The notes beneath the pieces were generated by a model that saw only the letters and a program-made list of their open reading frames with translations, was not told the origin of the DNA and made no database searches. A stretch of 64,000 nt of DNA. It comes from Prevotella sp. (lineage in GTDB: Bacteria > Bacteroidota > Bacteroidia > Bacteroidales > Bacteroidaceae). The stretch covers positions 34,039-98,038 of the forward strand of contig JAFRRN010000012.1 in assembly GCA_017428055.1 (NCBI GenBank), in the 5' to 3' direction. This document shows positions 7,032 to 16,042 of the stretch, one piece after another (position 1 is the stretch's first letter; every line of letters starts with the position of its first letter). Position numbers and translations under genes: made by a program.

Positions 7032-8981
7032 TTAAAGGAAACCATAGTCGCGGCTGTAGCGGAGCATCTGGTGGGTGTAGCTCTCCGTGTAGTCGATTTC
7101 GATGTCCGTGATGTTGCCTTGCTCGTCGATGACGGGCTTGAGCCAGGGGTTGATGAAGCCCTTATAGGGAGCTATATTGAGCTTTCGGTATCTCTCGATG
7201 ACCTCTTGGTGGAGGACTTGGTCGATATTGACGGCATATTTCTCCACCAATTCCCTTGCTGCATCATAGTCGCCCTCGCTCTTGATTCGCTGGATTTCGG
7301 CGAGCAACTGTGCGAATAGTTCCCGCACTTTCTCGTAATTGTGGACGCGGAGATAGGTCTTGCCGTTGTGTCTCACCAAAGACACGATGCCCCGAGAATG
7401 TTCATACACCCAATGGGCGATCAATGCGCGGTTGCGCATGTGTGCCTCCTCAATCATATTGCCGAGGGTGATGCGCGTCAGTTGCGTCATCAGGCCATTC
7501 AATAGGTAGGTGTAATAATGCGACTTGTAGGCTTGCATGTCGGGCAACAGCCCCAATTCCACCATCTTCTTGTCGGCTATGTAATACAAACCAAACAGGT
7601 CTGCCCGTGCCTCTTCAATGGTATTGCCATACGATTTCAGTGCGTTGGGGTCTGTGTTAGGCAACAATTGCCCGCTGCCATGCCCCAGGCATTCATGCAG
7701 GTCGGTGTGCAGGTCATCGCAGAGGTCGCCATATCGCATGATGAGTTGACGTGTCCGCTCCTCGTCGATGAACTCTTCCTTGAATCCGTTGCCTTTCGCC
7801 GCCTTGTTATATGCCTCGGTGATGTTGGAGATGGTGACGCTCTTCGACCCATACCGTGCCCTGATCCAGTCGGCATTAGGCAGGTTGATGCCGATGGCGG
7901 TCGATGGATATTCCTCGCCACCGAGCATGGCGGCGCAGATGGCATTGGCGGTAACGCCTTTCACGGTGGGCTTACGGAATCGTGGGTCGATGGGGGAATG
8001 GTCTTCAAACCATTGCGCGTTCTCGCTTATCGCCTTCGTGCGGCGTGTCGCTACATGGTCTTTGTATTCCACGAGACCCTCCCAAGTGCCTTTGATGCCT
8101 AACGGGTCGCCATAAACCTCAATGAACCCGTTGATGAAATCCACCTCTCCGTCTTGTTCCTTGAGCCATTCGATGGAGTATTGGTCAAACAGGGAGAGGT
8201 CGCCCGTGCGGTAATAGTCACAGAGAAGGAGTATCACCTTCCGCTGCTGTTCATTCTCTGCCACCCCGGCAGCCTTGTTCAGCCAATATATAATATGGTG
8301 TATCGCCTCGCCATATCGCCCGCCTTCTTTCCATGTGAGTTCCTTGACTTGCCCGTCTTCCTTGACAAGGGTCGAGTTCAAGCCCCACGATGGCGGTTCC
8401 TCATCGGCAGGGTTTGCCTTGGCAGCGTAATAGTCCTCCACCTCTTGTTGCGTCACCCCCTCGTAGAAATGGCAAGCGGAGGTGAGGATGAGGTCGTCGC
8501 CATCAGCCTTGTTCACCCGCTTGGGCATGAACGAGGGGTCGAAGATGGCGGGGAAAATCGTCTCCATCAGTTCCTCCCGTGTCTCCCCTTGACCGAGGGG
8601 AAGGCTCTCTTCGGGAGTGGAGAGGATGGCATTGCGCAGGAAGGATTCCGTAAACCCTGGGGTAAATTTCTCGCATCCGTAGTGGTGGTAGATTCCATTC
8701 GAGAACCATATCCGCTTGAGATAAGTCTCCAAGGCAGCCCATTCTGGGCTTTCGGTCAATTTGTCGTGGTGAGAACAGATTGCCTCCAAGGTCTTGCGAA
8801 TGCGAAGATTGTACTTTCCGTATTGGTCTGTGGTGATGTCACGACCGCAGAGAGCCGCCTCCGTGAGATAATATGCCAGTACCTTTTGACGCAAGGAAAG
8901 CTCCTCAAAGCCATTCAGGCGGTAGCGAAGGAGCTGCAAATCGGCAAACCGCTCATCGGTATAGTTGAACGCTGCCATCAT
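7032..8981 (-). CDS. Dipeptidyl-peptidase III family zinc peptidase (M49)
   Basis: 649 residues. The M49 signature is present: HECLGH (about residues 429-434; the family has HExxxH) followed by GSGQLLPNTDP and the second motif EEARAD, which supplies the third zinc ligand. The enzyme removes dipeptides from the N-terminus of peptides. There is no signal peptide (MMAAFNYTDERFADLQ), so a cytosolic role is expected. The first ATG overlaps the stop of the HTH gene by four bases (ATGA), a sign of translational coupling. The C-terminal QMLRYSRDYGFL is typical of the Bacteroidetes branch. Confidence 0.9.
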   Translation of the reverse strand: MMAAFNYTDERFADLQLLRYRLNGFEELSLRQKVLAYYLTEAALCGRDITTDQYGKYNLRIRKTLEAICSHHDKLTESPEWAALETYLKRIWFSNGIYHHYGCEKFTPGFTESFLRNAILSTPEESLPLGQGETREELMETIFPAIFDPSFMPKRVNKADGDDLILTSACHFYEGVTQQEVEDYYAAKANPADEEPPSWGLNSTLVKEDGQVKELTWKEGGRYGEAIHHIIYWLNKAAGVAENEQQRKVILLLCDYYRTGDLSLFDQYSIEWLKEQDGEVDFINGFIEVYGDPLGIKGTWEGLVEYKDHVATRRTKAISENAQWFEDHSPIDPRFRKPTVKGVTANAICAAMLGGEEYPSTAIGINLPNADWIRARYGSKSVTISNITEAYNKAAKGNGFKEEFIDEERTRQLIMRYGDLCDDLHTDLHECLGHGSGQLLPNTDPNALKSYGNTIEEARADLFGLYYIADKKMVELGLLPDMQAYKSHYYTYLLNGLMTQLTRITLGNMIEEAHMRNRALIAHWVYEHSRGIVSLVRHNGKTYLRVHNYEKVRELFAQLLAEIQRIKSEGDYDAARELVEKYAVNIDQVLHQEVIERYRKLNIAPYKGFINPWLKPVIDEQGNITDIEIDYTESYTHQMLRYSRDYGFL

Positions 8982-9478
8982 CCTTTCGGGGTGTTTTTGG
9001 TGGATTTTTTCTTGCTACCGGGCTTGCGTCCCCTTTTCTTGGGCTTTTCCGCCAATGACGGGTGTTGTGCCAGGCTGCGCAACTTATATTCGCGAGGCGT
9101 GATGCCGTTCACCTTGAAGAATGCCGCATAGAACGACTGTCGGTTGGAGAAGCCCACCATGTCGGAAATATCTTCCATATTCAGTTCCTGGTAACGCCTG
9201 TCTGTGAGCAGACTCATGGCCTCCTCCACGCGGTATTTATTGATAAAAGAGGTGTAGTTCATGTGAAACCTCACGTTCACGACGGCAGAGATATACCTTG
9301 TGTTTGTCGCTAAGTCCATGGCAAGTTGCTTGGCAGAATAGTCCTTGATCTTGTATTTTTTCTGGATGATGACGGCATCTAGGATTTTCTCCTTTAGCTC
9401 GTCCATCAGTTTGGGGTTGACCAAAGTCCTATACGTTGCCTCTTTTTCCTTCTTCTCGGTGATATTATACTTTGCCAT
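8978..9478 (-). CDS. AraC-type helix-turn-helix regulator with basic tail
   Basis: 166 residues from the preferred start MAKYNITEKKEKEATYRT at 9478. A longer frame opens at 9556, but a TAATTTTG promoter box at 9515-9522 lies inside that extension, so the inner start is better. The second half is an AraC C-terminal domain: YSAKQLAMDLATNTRYISAV is the first HTH and MEDISDMVGFSNRQSFYAAF the second, followed by the family's KVNGITPREYK. There is no ligand-binding domain. The tail KPKKRGRKPGSKKKSTK contains an AT-hook-like RGRKPG core. It is coupled to the M49 peptidase gene. The target is unknown. Confidence 0.85.
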   Translation of the reverse strand: MAKYNITEKKEKEATYRTLVNPKLMDELKEKILDAVIIQKKYKIKDYSAKQLAMDLATNTRYISAVVNVRFHMNYTSFINKYRVEEAMSLLTDRRYQELNMEDISDMVGFSNRQSFYAAFFKVNGITPREYKLRSLAQHPSLAEKPKKRGRKPGSKKKSTKNTPKG

Positions 9479-9514
9479 ACATGTAAAGAATAATGAATAG
9501 TTTTTGTCTGTATG

Positions 9515-9522
9515 CAAAATTA
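9515..9522 (-). promoter_or_regulatory. -7 element of the HTH-M49-AlkD operon
   Basis: TAATTTTG on the minus strand, 36 bp before the start at 9478. No good -33 box is seen at the usual spacing. It decides the start codon of the regulator. Confidence 0.5.
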
Positions 9523-9575
9523 GGGAATTAATTTGAAAAAATCTTGATATTTTCACTTTTTTTGCGAAAAAACCG

Positions 9576-9583
9576 TAACTTTG
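9576..9583 (+). promoter_or_regulatory. recQ: -7 element of recQ
   Basis: TAACTTTG, 16 bp before the recQ ATG, which implies a very short leader. It lies back to back with the promoter of the HTH operon, so the two units are divergent. Confidence 0.5.
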
Positions 9584-9599
9584 TTCAAAAAATGAATGT

Positions 9600-11453
9600 A
9601 TGGACGCTCTGACAGCCCTAAAGAAGTACTTTGGCTATGACCAGTTTCGTGCCAACCAACAGGAAATCATCCGTGATGCCATCGGGGGCAAGGACAGCTT
9701 GGTACTGATGCCCACGGGGGGAGGCAAAAGCATCTGTTACCAGATACCCGCCCTTCTCTTGCCAGGGATAACAGTCGTCGTCTCGCCGCTTATCAGCTTG
9801 ATGCAAGACCAGGTGGAGACGCTTCAGGCAAACGGCATCCCCGCCGATGCCCTCAACAGTGGGAACGACACGACGCATGATGTCATTGTCCGCCGACGAT
9901 GTGTCAGCGGCGAGTTGAAACTGGTTTACGTGTCGCCGGAGCGGCTGATGGTGGAGCTGCCTCACCTCTTCAGCCAGGTCGAGGTGAGCCTCTTCGCCAT
10001 CGACGAGGCGCATTGCATCAGCCAGTGGGGGCATGACTTCCGCCCCGAGTATTCACAGTTGGGCATCCTCCGCGAGCATTTCCCCGCCGTACCCATCATG
10101 GCATTGACCGCCACGGCAGATGCCATCACGCGCCAGGACATCATCAAGCAGTTGCATCTCCACGGCAGGGAGTACATTTCCAGCTTTGACCGCCCCAACA
10201 TCTCCCTCTCCGTCATGTCCGAATCGCAGAAGGCAGACAAGATGAGGGTCATCCTCCGCTTCCTCCAGCAGCACCCTCATGAGCCCGGCATCATCTATTG
10301 CCTCAGCAGGAAAAACACCGAGACGCTCGCCCGTGACCTCGTTGCCAAGGGCTATGCGGCATTGCCCTACCACGCCGGGATGCCCTCCGACAAGCGGAAG
10401 GCGGTGCAGGAGCGTTTCAAAAACGACCATGCGCAGATTGTCTGTGCCACGATTGCCTTTGGCATGGGCATTGACAAGGGCAATGTACGATGGGTCATCC
10501 ACTACAACATGCCCAAGAGCATCGAGAGCTTCTATCAGGAAATCGGTCGCGCGGGGCGAGACGGCGCACCGTCAGACACCATCTTGTTCTATTCGCTGAA
10601 CGACATCATCCAGCTCGAAAGGTTCGCCAACGATAGCGGGCAGCGGGAGGTGAACAGGCAGAAGTTGCGCCGCATGAGGGAGTATGCGGAGAGCAATGTG
10701 TGCCGAAGGCGTATCCTCCTCAACTATTTCAACGAACAACGAGACTACGATTGCGGTAACTGCGATGTGTGCCGCCATCCCCGGCAGCAGTTTGATGGCA
10801 CCATCATCGTGCAGAAGGCGTTGAGTGCCATTGCGCGAACAGAAGAGCAAATCCCCACGGGAACCGTCATCGAGGTGCTTCGCGGCATGAATTCCCCTGC
10901 CGTCATCAAGCACAAGTACTTCCTGCTCAAGACCTTCGGCGTGGGCGCAGACATCTCCACGCGCCATTGGCAGGGCTATCTGTTGCAGATGTTGCAGATG
11001 GGTTTCATCGACATCGCATACGACCATGACAATGTGTTGAGGCTGACGGAGAGCGGGAAGGACGTGCTATACGGGCGCAAACGCGCCATGCTCAACGAGA
11101 TAAAGCCCGAATTGCGATACGCGAGGCAGGGGCGAGGGCGGAAGACCTCCAACACCGATGCCGGGGAGCCTTCGAGACAATTGGCACAAGGGGTGTTTTT
11201 CCCCGAGGCGCGTCTGTCGATGGTGGAAGACAAGAGGCTCTTCGAGACATTGCGGCAGTATCGCCTTGCCCTTGCCAATGAGCAAGGAGTCCCCGCCTAT
11301 ATCGTCCTTTCAGACAAGGTGTTGCATTCCCTTGCCACCGTCAGGCCTACGACGATAGAGGCTTTTGGCGCCATTTCCGGCATCGGAGAGTTCAAGAAAA
11401 ACAAATATGGTGACGGGTTCGTCAAGGTCATCCTCAACCATGTCCATAAATAG
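9600..11453 (+). CDS. recQ: ATP-dependent DNA helicase RecQ
   Basis: 617 residues, the usual RecQ length. Motif I is LMPTGGGKSICYQ (residues ~36-48), motif II IDEAHCISQWGHDFRPEY (~135-152) with the RecQ aromatic loop, then motif VI QEIGRAGRDG. The zinc-binding RQC part has the cysteines of VCRRRILLNYF and YDCGNCDVC. The C-terminal ~80 residues fit an HRDC domain. It unwinds DNA 3'-5' in recombination and fork repair. The ATG at 9600 is used; two ATGs just upstream are out of frame. The following phosphodiesterase gene is 61 bp away and may be read through. Confidence 0.97.
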   Translation: MDALTALKKYFGYDQFRANQQEIIRDAIGGKDSLVLMPTGGGKSICYQIPALLLPGITVVVSPLISLMQDQVETLQANGIPADALNSGNDTTHDVIVRRRCVSGELKLVYVSPERLMVELPHLFSQVEVSLFAIDEAHCISQWGHDFRPEYSQLGILREHFPAVPIMALTATADAITRQDIIKQLHLHGREYISSFDRPNISLSVMSESQKADKMRVILRFLQQHPHEPGIIYCLSRKNTETLARDLVAKGYAALPYHAGMPSDKRKAVQERFKNDHAQIVCATIAFGMGIDKGNVRWVIHYNMPKSIESFYQEIGRAGRDGAPSDTILFYSLNDIIQLERFANDSGQREVNRQKLRRMREYAESNVCRRRILLNYFNEQRDYDCGNCDVCRHPRQQFDGTIIVQKALSAIARTEEQIPTGTVIEVLRGMNSPAVIKHKYFLLKTFGVGADISTRHWQGYLLQMLQMGFIDIAYDHDNVLRLTESGKDVLYGRKRAMLNEIKPELRYARQGRGRKTSNTDAGEPSRQLAQGVFFPEARLSMVEDKRLFETLRQYRLALANEQGVPAYIVLSDKVLHSLATVRPTTIEAFGAISGIGEFKKNKYGDGFVKVILNHVHK

Positions 11454-11514
11454 TATACATTTTTTTTGACAAAATATTGTTTATTATCCTTATTCCATTC
11501 AACGCAAATTGTAA

Positions 11515-12699
11515 ATGAAAACGAAAATTATTTCCTTCCTTCTTATCCTCTGCGGATTGACACAGGTCAATGCAAGGCACACCACGGTCATCGTATCGCT
11601 CGATGGCTTCCGATGGGACTATCCTTCGTTTTATGACACACCCATGCTCGACTACATGGCGGAGCATGGCGTAGAGTCGGGACTCATCCCCTCGTTCCCG
11701 TCAAAGACGTTCCCCAACCATTACACCATTGCCACGGGACTATATCCCGACCACCACGGCATCATTGCCAATACCTTCCTCGACACGCAGACGGGCGAGG
11801 AGTTCTCCCTGAAAAATACGGAGCAGAAAATGAATCCGGTGTTTTATGGCGGCGAGCCGATATGGATTACCGCCAAGAAACAGGGGCTGAAGACCGCCGT
11901 TTTCTATTGGCCGGGGTCGGATGTGAAGATCATGGGGATGTACCCCGACATCTACCATGTCTACGACCAGAAGCCACGACTCACGTTCAAGGAGCGGATG
12001 GATGGCGTGTTGGCATTGCTCCGCAAGCCCGAGGGCGAGCGCCCGGAGTTGGTGATGGCATACATGAACGAGCCCGACCACAGCGGCCATCTCCACGGTC
12101 CGCAGAGCCGTGAGACACGTCAGGCGGTGATGCAAGTAGACTCGCTTCTGAAGTACCTGTACGAAGGGATTCAGTTTCTCGGACTTGCCGGCGAGGTCAA
12201 CCTCATCGTCCTCTCCGACCATGGCATGGCTTGGGTGGAGAAGACGCACGTGGTGAACGTGGCGAGTTACCTGAGAAAAGAGTGGTATCTTGGCATAGAG
12301 GGCAACACGCCCGCCAATGTCTATGTCAAGAAAGGGTGTGTAAAGAAGGTCTACCAAGCGTTGCGCAACGTCGACCATGCCAAGGTATGGCTGAAAGGCG
12401 ATGTTCCTGAATACCTCCATTATGGCACAAACGCGCGGATAGGCGACGTGGTGGTGATGCCCGACGTGGGGTATGTCGTCTACGACGGCGACATCACGGA
12501 GGGCGGGACTCATGGCTACGACCCCACGTTGCAGGACATGCACGCCCTCTTTAGGGCAATAGGTCCCGACATCCCACATCTCCGCCTACCCCATTTCCCC
12601 AATGTTAACGTCTATACCTTGCTTTGTCAGTTGCTTGGGATTACGCCCGCGCCTAATGACGGTGCCGTTCCCTTTGCCCTCATGCCTCCCTCGCCATGA
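11515..12699 (+). CDS. Secreted nucleotide pyrophosphatase/phosphodiesterase (ENPP-like)
   Basis: 394 residues with a signal peptide ending near residue 20 (LLILCGLTQVNA). The alkaline-phosphatase-superfamily metal site is visible: VSLDGFRWD (Asp30), the nucleophile Thr65 in FPSKTFPNHYT, NEPDHSGHLHGP and LSDHGMAWV. This is the ENPP branch, which cleaves phosphodiester or pyrophosphate bonds in nucleotides, nucleotide sugars or phospholipids. It should act in the periplasm. The exact substrate is not predictable. A small hairpin (12705-12720, CCCATCA/TGATGGG) follows the stop but has no T-run. Confidence 0.9.
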   Translation: MKTKIISFLLILCGLTQVNARHTTVIVSLDGFRWDYPSFYDTPMLDYMAEHGVESGLIPSFPSKTFPNHYTIATGLYPDHHGIIANTFLDTQTGEEFSLKNTEQKMNPVFYGGEPIWITAKKQGLKTAVFYWPGSDVKIMGMYPDIYHVYDQKPRLTFKERMDGVLALLRKPEGERPELVMAYMNEPDHSGHLHGPQSRETRQAVMQVDSLLKYLYEGIQFLGLAGEVNLIVLSDHGMAWVEKTHVVNVASYLRKEWYLGIEGNTPANVYVKKGCVKKVYQALRNVDHAKVWLKGDVPEYLHYGTNARIGDVVVMPDVGYVVYDGDITEGGTHGYDPTLQDMHALFRAIGPDIPHLRLPHFPNVNVYTLLCQLLGITPAPNDGAVPFALMPPSP

Positions 12700-12757
12700 T
12701 TTTCCCCATCATTTGATGGGACTATTAGGGTATTACTTGCCTTCTATCTGTGCCAGG

Positions 12758-12834
12758 TAATCGGATTATCTGTATCATATAATCCGATTATCCGATAGGT
12801 ATAAAGGGTTTATATGATACATATAATCCGATTA
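12758..12834. repeat. 24-bp inverted repeat with a third core copy
   Basis: Arms 12758-12781 and 12811-12834 are reverse complements in 23 of 24 positions. A further copy of the 12-bp core ATAATCCGATTA lies at 12779-12790, itself a perfect inverted repeat of 12758-12769. The element fills much of the 303-bp gap between the phosphodiesterase gene and uxuA. Apart from it and the uxuA -7 box I see nothing in this gap. Confidence 0.75.
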
Positions 12835-12949
12835 CTCGATTCATGTAGGGAGCGTGGAATATGCCATCGCCGCCTTCATTGACATGCTTTCGTCGGTGTC
12901 TTTTGCCTTTTTTTAACGTTCATCCCACACCATTCTCGTTTAAATATTG

Positions 12950-12957
12950 TATTTTTG
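12950..12957 (+). promoter_or_regulatory. -7 element of the uxuA operon
   Basis: TATTTTTG, 45 bp before the uxuA ATG. No -33 box is clear at 19-21 bp, which may mean activator dependence. Confidence 0.45.
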
Positions 12958-13002
12958 CATAAATTTTAATCAATACATTATTTATAATATAGTACAAGAG
13001 AT

Positions 13003-14223
13003 ATGGAACGGACATGGAGATGGTTTGGGAAGAATGACAAGATCACCCTTGGCATGTTGCGACAGATTGGCGTGGAAGGCATCGTGACAGCCCTGCACGA
13101 CGTACCCAACGGCGAGGTGTGGAGCCGCGAGCGCATCCGCGACTTGCGTGAATACATCGAGAGTTATGGCATGAGATGGAGCGTGGTGGAGAGCCTCCCC
13201 GTCTCGGAAAGCATCAAATATGGCGGCGCAGACCGTGACCGGTTGATTGAGAACTATAAGGAAAGCCTCAAGAACCTGTCTTTGGAAGGCATCCATACAA
13301 TATGCTACAACTTCATGCCCGTATTGGACTGGGCGCGTACAGACCTGTTGCACCCCAATCCCAATGGCTCTTCCAACCTCTATTTCAGCTTTGCGGAGTT
13401 TGCCTATTTCGACATCCATATCCTTAAAAGAGAAGGGGCGGAGCAAGACTGGGCGGCATTCGGCAAGAAACTGGACCGCGACATCTTGGGTGAAGTAGCC
13501 CAGTTGAAAGAACGTTTCACCGCCGATGACGACCGCAAGTTGGTGGAAAACATCATCGTGAAGACACAGGGATTCGTGAGCGGCAACATCAAGGAGGACG
13601 AGGAAAAGCCCGTCGAACTGTTCCGCGAGTTGTTGGCATTGTATAAAGGTGTGACCAAGGAGCAGCTCCGAGAGAACATGCGCTACTTCCTTTCCGCCAT
13701 CATGCCGACGTGCGAGGAGTATGGCATGTTTATGTGCGTACACCCCGACGACCCCCCATTCCCCATCCTGGGCTTGCCGAGGATAGTGACATGCGACGAG
13801 GACATAGACTGGTTCCTCCATGCCGTGGACAATCCGCACAACGGACTGACATTCTGCGCCGGCTCGTTGTCGGCAGGGGGGCACAACGACCTTATCTCCC
13901 TTGCAGACAAATACGCCACCCGCACATGGTTTGTGCATCTGCGCTCGTGCCACATCTTCCCCAATGGCGACTTCACGGAGGCGAGTCACCTCGGCGGACG
14001 TGCCGACATCATCGAACTGGCACGTATCTTCGAGCGTGTCAACCCCCAACTCCCCATGCGCGTAGACCATGGCATGACGATGCTCGGTGACGAGGAGCGC
14101 GGCTATAATGCTGGCTATAGTTTCCTCGGGAGGATGTTTGCCTTGGGGCAGGTGCAGGGCATCCTTGCCACTGTGGACCGCGAATTGGGCATTGAATACC
14201 ATCAACCTGGATTTTTTGATTAA
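13003..14223 (+). CDS. uxuA: Mannonate dehydratase
   Basis: 406 residues, close to E. coli UxuA (394). It starts MERTWRWFGKNDKITLGMLR and has the family's EGIVTALHDVPNGEVW, GIHTICYNFMPVLDWARTDL, the metal-ligand regions MFMCVHPDDPPFPILGLPRI and WFVHLRSCHIFPNGDFTEA, and MRVDHGMTMLGDE near the end. It removes water from D-mannonate to give 2-keto-3-deoxygluconate in glucuronate catabolism. It heads an operon with an SDR (10-bp gap), a Gfo/Idh/MocA enzyme and a DUF4421 protein. Confidence 0.95.
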   Translation: MERTWRWFGKNDKITLGMLRQIGVEGIVTALHDVPNGEVWSRERIRDLREYIESYGMRWSVVESLPVSESIKYGGADRDRLIENYKESLKNLSLEGIHTICYNFMPVLDWARTDLLHPNPNGSSNLYFSFAEFAYFDIHILKREGAEQDWAAFGKKLDRDILGEVAQLKERFTADDDRKLVENIIVKTQGFVSGNIKEDEEKPVELFRELLALYKGVTKEQLRENMRYFLSAIMPTCEEYGMFMCVHPDDPPFPILGLPRIVTCDEDIDWFLHAVDNPHNGLTFCAGSLSAGGHNDLISLADKYATRTWFVHLRSCHIFPNGDFTEASHLGGRADIIELARIFERVNPQLPMRVDHGMTMLGDEERGYNAGYSFLGRMFALGQVQGILATVDRELGIEYHQPGFFD

Positions 14224-14233
14224 TACAATAGAT

Positions 14234-15046
14234 ATGAAAGACTTATTCGATATTAAGGACAACGTCGTTGTCATCACGGGCGGAACGGGTGTGCTGGGTC
14301 GCGCCATCGCCAAGTATTTAGCCCTCAACAGTGCCAAGGTGGTCATCCTCGGACGTAAGGAAGAGGTGGGAAAGGCCATCGTGGAGAGCATCATCAAGGC
14401 AGGAGGCTCCTGCAAGTTTTATAAGACAGACGTGATGGACCGCGCCTCCGTGCAGCGCACCTGCGACCTCATCGTCGAGAAATACGAGCGGGTGGACACG
14501 CTGCTCAATGCCGCTGGCGGCAACATGAAGGGGGCAACCATCGGCCCGGACCAAAACTTCTTCGACCTCGAGCCCGATGAGTTCCAGAAAGTGTTGTCGC
14601 TCAACCTCACGGGAACGGTCATCCCGACGCAGATTTTCCTCAAACCCATGGTGGCGCAGGGTAAGGGTAGCATCATCAATTTCTCGTCGATGGCGGCGTT
14701 CAGGCCGATGACGAGGGTCTGCGGGTATGCCGCCGCCAAGGCTGGCATCTCCAATTTCACCGCCTATATGGCAACGGAATGCGCCAAGAAGTTTGGCGAG
14801 GGCATCCGCGTGAACGCCATCGCCCCCGGTTTCTTCATCACGGAACAGAACCGCGCCTTGCTTACTAACCCCGATGGGTCGTACACCGAGCGGGGAAAGG
14901 ATGTGATTCGGCAGACACCCTTTGGTCGTATGGGCGACCCCGAGGAGCTCTGCGGCACCATCCATTACCTGATGAGCGACGCGTCGAAGTTTGTCACGGG
15001 AACGGTTGCCGTGGTGGATGGCGGATTTAATTGCTTCGCCATGTAG
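14234..15046 (+). CDS. SDR oxidoreductase, probable D-mannonate/fructuronate reductase
   Basis: 270 residues from ATG 14234 (MKDLFDIKDNVVVITGG). A longer in-frame reading from 14087 overlaps uxuA and is rejected. The Rossmann motif is TGGTGVLG and the catalytic set is Ser in NFSSMAAF with YAAAK; the C-terminal VTGTVAVVDGGF closes the fold. Next to uxuA in Bacteroidetes such an SDR commonly takes the place of UxuB, interconverting fructuronate and mannonate with NAD(P)H. That role is inferred from context. Confidence 0.85.
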   Translation: MKDLFDIKDNVVVITGGTGVLGRAIAKYLALNSAKVVILGRKEEVGKAIVESIIKAGGSCKFYKTDVMDRASVQRTCDLIVEKYERVDTLLNAAGGNMKGATIGPDQNFFDLEPDEFQKVLSLNLTGTVIPTQIFLKPMVAQGKGSIINFSSMAAFRPMTRVCGYAAAKAGISNFTAYMATECAKKFGEGIRVNAIAPGFFITEQNRALLTNPDGSYTERGKDVIRQTPFGRMGDPEELCGTIHYLMSDASKFVTGTVAVVDGGFNCFAM

Positions 15047-15061
15047 CAATATCAGTCAGGC

Positions 15062-16042
15062 ATGAAGTTAATCAACTGGGGATTCATCGGATGCGGTGAG
15101 GTGACAGAACGCAAGTCGGGACCTGCCTTCAACGAGGTGGAAGGCTCGCATATCGAGGCGGTAATGAGCCGGACAGAGGGTCGGGTGCGCTCGTATGCCG
15201 AGCGGCATGGCGTGAAAAAGTGGTACACCGACGCGCAAAAGCTCATTGATGACCCCGAAGTGAATGCCATCTACGTGGCAACGCCGCCGAGCAGCCATGC
15301 CACGTTTGCCATCATGGCGATGAGGGCGGGCAAGCCCGTCTATGTGGAGAAGCCCTTGGCGGCGACCTACGACGACTGTATTCGCGTGAATTACGTCAGC
15401 GAACAGACGGGTGTACCGTGCTATGTCGCCTACTATCGTCGCTACCTCCCTTATTTCCAGAAAGTCAAGGACATCATCGACCGTGGCACGCTGGGGACTA
15501 TCACGAATGTGAATATCCGCTTTTCCGTCCCCCCACGCGACGAAGACCTCAACCACGAGCACCTGCCGTGGAGGGTTAAGCCCGACATTGCGGGAGGTGG
15601 TTATTTCTATGACCTCGCCGCACACCAATTAGACTTGCTCCAATATTTCTTTGGCATCATCGTCAAGGCACATGGCTATTGCACCAACCGCGCCCATCTG
15701 TATGAGGCGGAGGACACGGTGGGAGCCTGTTTCCGTTTTGAGGACGGACTGGTGGGGAGTGGCAGTTGGTGTTTCGTGGGACACAAGAGCGCGCAGGAAG
15801 ACATCATCGAGATCGTGGGAGACAAGGGGATGGTGGTGTTTTCCGTATTCAATTACGACCCCATCCTGCTGATGACATCGGAGGGAACCACCTCCATCGT
15901 GGTGAAAAACCCCTCTTTCGTCCAGCTTCCCTTGATACGGTCGGTCATCGAGGACTTGCAGGGATTTGGCCTTTGTACATGCAATAGCGTGACAGCCACG
16001 CCTGTCAACTGGGTGATGGACCGCATCCTTGGTAAGATATAA
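15062..16042 (+). CDS. Gfo/Idh/MocA family oxidoreductase
   Basis: 326 residues. Nucleotide-binding GFIGCGEVTERKSGP (residues ~6-20), then VATPPSSHA and the EKP motif in PVYVEKPLA; DLAAHQLDLLQYFFG holds the conserved His region of the second domain. These enzymes oxidise or reduce sugars and cyclitols with NAD(P). The operon suggests a uronic acid derivative or related sugar as substrate. It starts 15 bp after the SDR stop, and its TAA overlaps the next ATG (TAATG). Confidence 0.9.
   Translation: MKLINWGFIGCGEVTERKSGPAFNEVEGSHIEAVMSRTEGRVRSYAERHGVKKWYTDAQKLIDDPEVNAIYVATPPSSHATFAIMAMRAGKPVYVEKPLAATYDDCIRVNYVSEQTGVPCYVAYYRRYLPYFQKVKDIIDRGTLGTITNVNIRFSVPPRDEDLNHEHLPWRVKPDIAGGGYFYDLAAHQLDLLQYFFGIIVKAHGYCTNRAHLYEAEDTVGACFRFEDGLVGSGSWCFVGHKSAQEDIIEIVGDKGMVVFSVFNYDPILLMTSEGTTSIVVKNPSFVQLPLIRSVIEDLQGFGLCTCNSVTATPVNWVMDRILGKI

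Noticed and set aside
9479-9556. 26-residue N-terminal extension of the HTH regulator
   Set aside because: A TAATTTTG promoter element lies inside it, so the transcript should begin downstream.
12758-12834. Invertible promoter or site-specific recombination site
   Set aside because: The arms are only 29 bp apart, no promoter lies between them and no recombinase gene is near.
14087-14233. N-terminal extension of the SDR gene
   Set aside because: It overlaps the uxuA end and lies before the Rossmann start; ATG 14234 gives the normal length.
12982-14415. Long antisense frame of 477 codons opposite uxuA
   Set aside because: It has no family features or promoter and uxuA on the other strand is certain.
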